Origin: Xenopus tropicalis
Taxonomy: Eukaryota; Chordata; Amphibia; Anura; Pipidae
Assembly: GCF_000004195.4 (NCBI RefSeq)
Contig: NC_030678.2
Location: forward strand, 29,984,201 to 30,048,200
Reading direction: 5' to 3'
DNA length: 64,000 nucleotides
Below are positions 58,710 to 64,000 of this stretch, one piece after another. The notes beneath the pieces are model-generated. The model was not told the origin of the DNA. It was given only the letters and a program-made list of their open reading frames with translations, and made no database searches. A program made the translations under genes and the position numbers. How positions within the stretch are numbered: position 1 is the stretch's first letter; every line of letters starts with the position of its first letter.

Positions 58710-59023
58710 TACATGCATGGGACCTGTTATCCAGAATGCTTGGTACCTGGAGTTTTCCTGATAAAGGATCTTTCCTGTAATTTGGAAAGTCTACTTGAAA
58801 ATCATTTAAATATTAATTAAACCCAACAGGACTGTTTTGCCTCCAGTAAGGATTAATTATATTTTAGTTGGGACCAGGTACAAGGTACTGTTTTACTACT
58901 ACAGAGCAAAAGCAAATGATTTTAAAAAATTCTAATTATTATTATAATGAAGTCTTTGGGAGTTGGCCTTCCTGTGAGCTTTCTGGATAATGGGTTCCCA
59001 GATAACAGATCCTATATCTGTAC
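58710..59023. mobile_element. TACAGGTATGGG-family MITE, diverged
   Basis: TACATGCATGGGACCTGTTA to 'gataacagatcctatatctgta'. It lies less than 400 bp upstream of the grpr TATA box. Confidence 0.8.
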
Positions 59024-59389
59024 TACTGTATATTTATATCGAGCAGCTGTGAGCTGCAGAGTTATTTTGCAGAGGCAAATTTCCAAGCTGATTTTGTAAC
59101 ACCGTATAGACAACTGATTAGATTATAAATTGCAGTGTCATTATTATTATGTTACTTCCCAGTCCCCAGATAAATGCCTTTATATACTGTAAAGCCCTGT
59201 GGAAGGAAAGTAAAGTGGATCTGTGCTGTGAGTCTCCTCTCTGTCACTGATTATCTCTGCCAGTAGATGGCTTCCCTTGCATTTTCCAAGAGAAACCTCC
59301 GCTCGCTGCAACACCCGAGTACTTCCCCGGCTCCTGCTATTGTTTTGCTGTGGGAGCAGGTGAACAAATGACATTCGGAGGATTCTGCC

Positions 59390-59396
59390 TATAAAA
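59390..59396 (+). promoter_or_regulatory. Candidate grpr TATA box
   Basis: TATAAAA in CTGCCTATAAAATCCC. It would place the transcription start near 59420, about 340 bases before the grpr start codon. No repeat covers this stretch. Confidence 0.55.
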
Positions 59397-59419
59397 TCCC
59401 ATGCTGCCAGATAGCTGCT

Positions 59420-59758
59420 CATTTCAAATCCAGACTGCAAGGGGCAAAGCAAAGTGAGAGCTAAGACTGCCTCTCTCAGGAAATGGATTTTACAAAATAT
59501 TGACTGTGCACCCTGCTGCTTATTTCAATGTGGCATCTTCCCCTAGAGAGGATTTTTGTCTTTTCTACTGGATATTCTGATGAGGAGGAAGAGCAAATGA
59601 AGAAGCTCTAGGAATGCGAAGAGCAAGTTTGAAGGACTTTAAAACCAGCTGGCACGAGGCTAACCCTGAATCTGATTACTTCTGTTTTCATTTTTAAAAT
59701 CCCATGAAGATAAAGTACAGGTTACTTGGTAGGAGAATACAAAAGAAGGCTGCCAACG
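59420..59758 (+). promoter_or_regulatory. grpr: grpr 5' leader with upstream ORFs
   Basis: Four ATG-started frames precede the receptor start: 59483-59503 (6 codons), 59528-59611 (27 codons), 59614-59697 (27 codons) and 59704-59814 (36 codons). The last is out of frame with the receptor and overlaps its start, so it could dampen translation. The leader extent is inferred from the TATA box. Confidence 0.5.
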
Positions 59759-60168
59759 ATGAATCCAGAAGGCTGTCTGTTACTGGACTTGGAAGCAGAC
59801 TTTGCCCTCACTAGCTCTTGCCTGAATCAGAGCTCTAACCATTCCAGCGACGACTGGTTCTATCCTGGGGTGACCTATGCCATAGTTCCAGTTTATGGGA
59901 TCATCATTCTAATAGGACTCATAGGAAATATAACTTTAATCAAGATATTTTGCACAGTCAAGTCCATGAGGAATGTCCCCAACCTGTTCATCTCCAGCCT
60001 GGCTTTGGGGGATTTGCTACTGTTGGTGACATGTGCCCCGGTGGATGCCAGTAGATTTTTGGCAGATAAGTGGCTTTTTGGACGCGTGGGCTGTAAGCTG
60101 ATCCCATTTATACAGTTAACCTCGGTGGGGGTGTCTGTTTTCACCCTGACGGCCCTTGCAGCTGACAG
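59759..60168 (+). CDS. grpr: Gastrin-releasing peptide receptor, exon 1
   Basis: Encodes the first 136 residues plus two bases of a class A receptor for gastrin-releasing peptide (bombesin receptor subtype BB2), a plasma-membrane Gq-coupled receptor. The ATG at 59759 has A at -3 and gives [15 protein letters not shown], aligned in length with mammalian GRPR. The N-terminal tail has two N-glycosylation sites (N23-Q-S, N27-H-S). TM1 spans about 40-62 with the GN motif at 56-57. TM2 contains LALGD with D85. [20 protein letters not shown] forms extracellular loop 1, and C112 is the TM3 disulfide Cys. The exon ends inside the DRY codons at AG|GTATGC, the usual GRPR intron position. The TM2-TM3 sequence is much closer to GRPR than to NMBR. 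The rest of the gene lies beyond this window. Confidence 0.96.
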
Positions 60169-61002
60169 GTATGCGTGACCTATACTTACTGTATATACAC
60201 TTGGCTAGGAAACAGCTGGTTAAAGTTATGCAATAAGTAATATACCATGGTTCTTTAGTGAAGCACCATAGTGTAAGGCACATAGCAAGCATTCCTCTAC
60301 CCTTTTCTATATCGGTTCTGCTGAATGTGACCATAGCTTGCAGCCAGGCTTCTGTAATGTTAAGAAAGAAGATAAAATGTTAGAGAGTTCTGAAATCTCC
60401 TGCATGGAAGTTTCTTTGTCTTTAATAACCAGTTCACAGCTTCAGGTTTCTGATCTGTTTTAGTTAGCATACTTACATGATATTGTTATGTTATAAATAA
60501 ATGTAAGGAAGGATATACAGCAGGCAGAAGAGATCGATAATTCATAGAAAGAGAGGCTGAGGCTCTTGATAGATTTATGGAAAAATGGTTATGGGTCAGT
60601 TGGTTCCATTAGGTCCATAAACACGCTGGTATTTATCCATTTAAATCAGTTCCGGGCAATTTGTTCTAAAAGTAACTAATTCTCCTAGAAACTGGGATAT
60701 AATAAAACTCAGAATTGGTGTATATTGAACCAACAGGAAAAAAAAATCAATCAAAAACATAAAAAACCCTTCATACTCATACTCAAAACCAGTTGTTTTG
60801 GGGAAAAGTAGTACTGTAGGCTTGAGGAATGATCAGTGGTGACAGTTGATCAATATTGATTGAATTGATTACTGTATGATGGAATTGACACTTGGTACTT
60901 TCATTTTCTGGCCACATCAACTGTCTATGACTCCTACAGGAAACCTGTGTGCGAGTGAGAGGGAGATATGTGGCTGTATAGGTATATCTGAATATAACTA
61001 TA

Positions 61003-61262
61003 TACTCAGCTATGGGACCTGTTATGCAGAATGACTGGGACCTGGGGGTTTCCAGATAAGGGATCTTTCTGTAATTTGGATCTCCATACCTTAAATTTGC
61101 TAAAAATTATTCAAACTCCAATGTGGATACATGGTATCTTAGTTGGAATGAAGTACAAAGTACTGTTGTATTATTACAGAGAAAAGGGAATCATTATTAA
61201 AAATGTGAGTTATCCCGTAATTCAGAACCTTCTAGATAATGGGTTACAAAAAAGGGATTCCA
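61003..61262. mobile_element. TACAGGTATGGG-family MITE, diverged
   Basis: Opens near TATGGGACCTGTTATGCAGA and closes in a mutated right end ('gggattccatata'), where a TA microsatellite follows (61262-61286). Confidence 0.75.
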
Positions 61263-61286
61263 TATATATATATATATATATATATA

Positions 61287-61905
61287 GATATGGGATCTGT
61301 TTCCAGAAACCTATTATCTAGATGGTTCCCTAATTATGGAAAGGACATCTTCCATAGATTACATAATTAAATAATTCACATTTTTAAAAATAACTTTTTC
61401 TCTGTAATAATAAAACAGTACCTTGTACTTGATCCCAACTAAGATATAATTACCCCTTATTGGGGGCAGAACAGCCCTATTGGGTTTATTTAATGGTTAA
61501 ATGATTCCCTTTTCTCTGTAATAATAAAACAGTACCTGTACTTGATCCCAACTAAGATATAATTACCCCTTATTGGGGGCAGAACAGCCCTATTGGGTTT
61601 ATTTCATGGTTAAATGATTCCCTTTTCTCTGTAATAATAAAACAGTACCTGTACTTGATCCCAACTAAGATATAATTACCCCTTATTGGGGGCAGAACAG
61701 CCCTATTGGGTTTATTTAATGGTTAAATGATTCCCTTTTCTCTGTAATAATAAAACAGTACCTGTACTTGATCCCAACTAAGATATAATTACCCCTTATT
61801 GGGGCAGAACAGCCCTATTGGGTTTATTTAATGGTTAAATGATTCCCTTTTCTCTGTAATAATAAAACAGTACCTGTACTTGATCCCAACTAAGGTATAA
61901 TTAAT
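61287..61905. mobile_element. TACAGGTATGGG MITE with internal tandem array
   Basis: The left end 'agatatgggatctgtttcc' follows a TA tract. The interior has five starts of the same ~113 bp unit as at 48400, here at 61400, 61514, 61627, 61740 and 61852. The copies are nearly identical to one another. The right end is missing: the last unit breaks into TA-rich sequence at about 61906. Confidence 0.85.
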
Positions 61906-61972
61906 CCTGTATATATATATGTATATATATTTTATATATATATATATAAAATTATTATTAATAATAATAAAA
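61906..61972. repeat. TA-rich simple repeat
   Basis: Alternating TA with short interruptions then ATT/AAT triplets, read directly. Confidence 0.85.
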
Positions 61973-62744
61973 ACACGAATAGTTATTTTTAGATTTTCAA
62001 TTTTATGTTTCTTTTCAATATTGTTTTAAAAATATTTAATAAAATGTAATTGTTTTAATAATATTTGGTATTACTAATGTTACAGACAATAGGCATAGTT
62101 TGCATGTCTAGGAACTAGCATTGGATTAAATTGTGGTTGGATTAAGGTTGTGGGGTTCTTCTGCATTCTCTATATATATGTATTATATGATATTTATATA
62201 TATATAAATGAATGCTACCACTTACAAATACTTCCTCTTTATTGTGGAAAAGCTTTGATGCCTTGCAAACCATTTCAGACATAAAGTGAAAGATATCCTT
62301 ATAATGGTCTTTCTTTAGTATACAGTGAGACTTTTTTCCACTAATGCTTCACTTTCTCAATTATTCTATTCCGAGGATACCTAAACTAACCTTTCCTAGA
62401 TAGATCAGTCATTGGCTTGTGCAAAATACATAATAATAGCACACTGGTCAATGATTGGCCGATGACTAGTATAGAGGATGGACCCAAACCCTTGTCTTGT
62501 ACATATACACAGCACTAACTGCTTTGGAGACATTATCCCAGATACATAGTATAGTTTAGCTACACTCCTCAGTCATATAAATAATTGCGTGTTACGCTTA
62601 CGGCTCTCTCTGACTCGTCATACAACTGCCTATTCATACAGTACACACATACATATATATTATAAGGTATGATGCCCCTTAATCCATATTGAAATTCAAC
62701 TTGAAATTCTGTTAACTACAAAGAGGTGTTAGAACTCTTTGGTG

Positions 62745-62761
62745 CTATATATATATATATA
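62745..62761. repeat. (TA)n microsatellite
   Basis: About 8 TA units, read directly. The open frame at 62726 is seeded by it and not called. Confidence 0.85.
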
Positions 62762-63950
62762 TTTACAAAAAGTCAGGGAGAAGAATGTTGGTCCCCACCA
62801 AGCTCCACTTTTGGCTCCAGGCCACCAACAACTATGGATTCTGCTCTGTCTATAATTATGCCACTTTATAAGGGATATCATACAAGTAGGGATGCACCAC
62901 ATCCAGAAGTTTAGAATTTGGCCCAATACTAAATCCACATCAGCCGAATCCCAAACAAAATATGAAGAGTTCGGCCCAGGGGTGTATTTGGGGGCATTGG
63001 CCCACCTGTGAAAAACATTTTCAGGTCCCCTCTGCTCTGGGAGGAAAATTGCTTGTCACCTGTGACCCCCCCAACCTTCCCTGCACAAAATCAGGGGACA
63101 CTCATGGTGGCCTATGACAAGAACAATATAAGGGGTCACACACAACTGCCCTCTGTTCACAAAATCGTAGGTGACTACTGAGGAATCAGCCCCCCCCCAT
63201 GCCCGCCTGTGCCTCCAAGCTCCGCTTCCTTGGTTGTTATGCTACTGGTTTGGCCAATTCTGAATCTTGTTAAACGAAGTCTTCAAATTTGGCCAAATCT
63301 GGGATTTAGTGCACATAGAAACCTCTTCTGAGAAACATCTGGATTTGGGTAACACGAGGAGGCCCTGCTGAGGCTCAGGCCATATTACTTTTGAGAGGAA
63401 CTTTTTCTGGTACTTTTTTCATGGCTGCCATGAATTCTGTTCTCTAGTAAAGATAAGAACTATATTTCTAGTGTAAATACTGTATATAACCCATGTAATT
63501 AAGGGCTGTCATGTTTAGCACAACATGCTCTTAGGCATATCAGTTACAATCTATTGATTCCCAGCAGAGGACATAAAGCCGTAGTAGATACAACTTCCAT
63601 TTAATTGCACATTGGAAGCAGGGTTGATTTTTATTTGGGATTATCCTAATATAATTTTCTCTGACATTTATTATTAAATTACATAATAGAACCAGAATCA
63701 ATACCATAAACATATTATAAGGTACTTCACATGTGGGGATATTTGTGCCTTAATGGGCTGCACACAGTGAGGACTCCTTTTACTTCTAGGGTTATTGCTC
63801 TGTATGTTACACTTTCCCTTTGTGTATTTCTATGTACTACTTTATGATATGAAAACTCAACTACACAATAAAATCAGGCTATGTACTGTATTTATGAATG
63901 ACACAAGGAGACAAGAGAACAAGATAAAGACCCATGTGTATATTAATTAA

Positions 63951-64000
63951 TACAGGAAAGCTCCAAATTATGGGAAAGGCCATCTTCCAGAGACTTCTTA
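63951..64000. mobile_element. TACAGG-family MITE, cut by window end
   Basis: TACAGG followed by AAGCTCCAAATTATGGGAAA and 'ggccatcttcc', matching the family's start with changes. It continues beyond the window. Confidence 0.65.

Larger units (their letters stand above)
60169..64000 (+). other. grpr: grpr intron 1 (5' part)
   Basis: Starts at the donor GTATGC. No second grpr exon is found before the window ends. It holds MITE copies at 61003-61262, 61287-61905 and 63951-64000, TA microsatellites, and no other recognised feature. Confidence 0.8.

Noticed and set aside
1..64000. CRISPR arrays, operons, phage or plasmid features
   Set aside because: Gene structure and repeat content are those of a vertebrate nuclear genome; none of these were seen.

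Overview
This window looks like non-coding-rich vertebrate chromosomal DNA, most likely from a Xenopus frog. The reasons are AT-rich sequence, spliced genes with consensus GT/AG junctions, no bacterial-style gene packing, and a very high density of short inverted-repeat DNA transposons (MITEs). These include TTAA-flanked elements of the T2/Kolobok type and the family whose ends read like TACAGGTATGGGACCTGTTATCC. I cannot decide between X. tropicalis and X. laevis from the sequence alone.

Only two host genes can be supported, both on the + strand. (1) A split gene lies at about 38998-44284. Eight internal junctions fit consensus splice sites with consistent phases, and the exons join into one open frame of about 180-190 residues. 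The product is charged and helical. I do not recognise it, and it has two possible 3' ends, each with its own stop codon and poly(A) signal. (2) The first coding exon of the gastrin-releasing peptide receptor (grpr) lies at 59759-60168. It encodes the N-terminal tail through TM3 and ends inside the DRY motif at a splice donor. A TATA box and a leader with several upstream ORFs precede it, and the remaining 3.8 kb is intron 1.

The rest is mobile and repetitive DNA. At about 3363-5900 there is a 5'-truncated Penelope-like retroelement with a reverse transcriptase frame, an overlapping GIY-YIG endonuclease frame, and a hammerhead-ribozyme-like motif near its 3' end. From 7 to 37 kb the sequence is a patchwork of MITEs, foldback elements, minisatellites and one dispersed ~350 bp repeat family present about five times. 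From 45 to 53 kb there is a diverged direct duplication in which one copy carries a TTAA element and the other keeps the empty TTAA site. Two MITE copies, at 48.3 and 61.3 kb, each contain a tandem array of five copies of the same ~113 bp unit.

The two host genes show no evident functional link. The most informative features are the unidentified split gene, the upstream-ORF-laden grpr leader, the hammerhead in the Penelope element, the filled/empty TTAA pair, the twin 113-bp arrays and a perfect 157-bp-arm hairpin at 30.1-30.5 kb.
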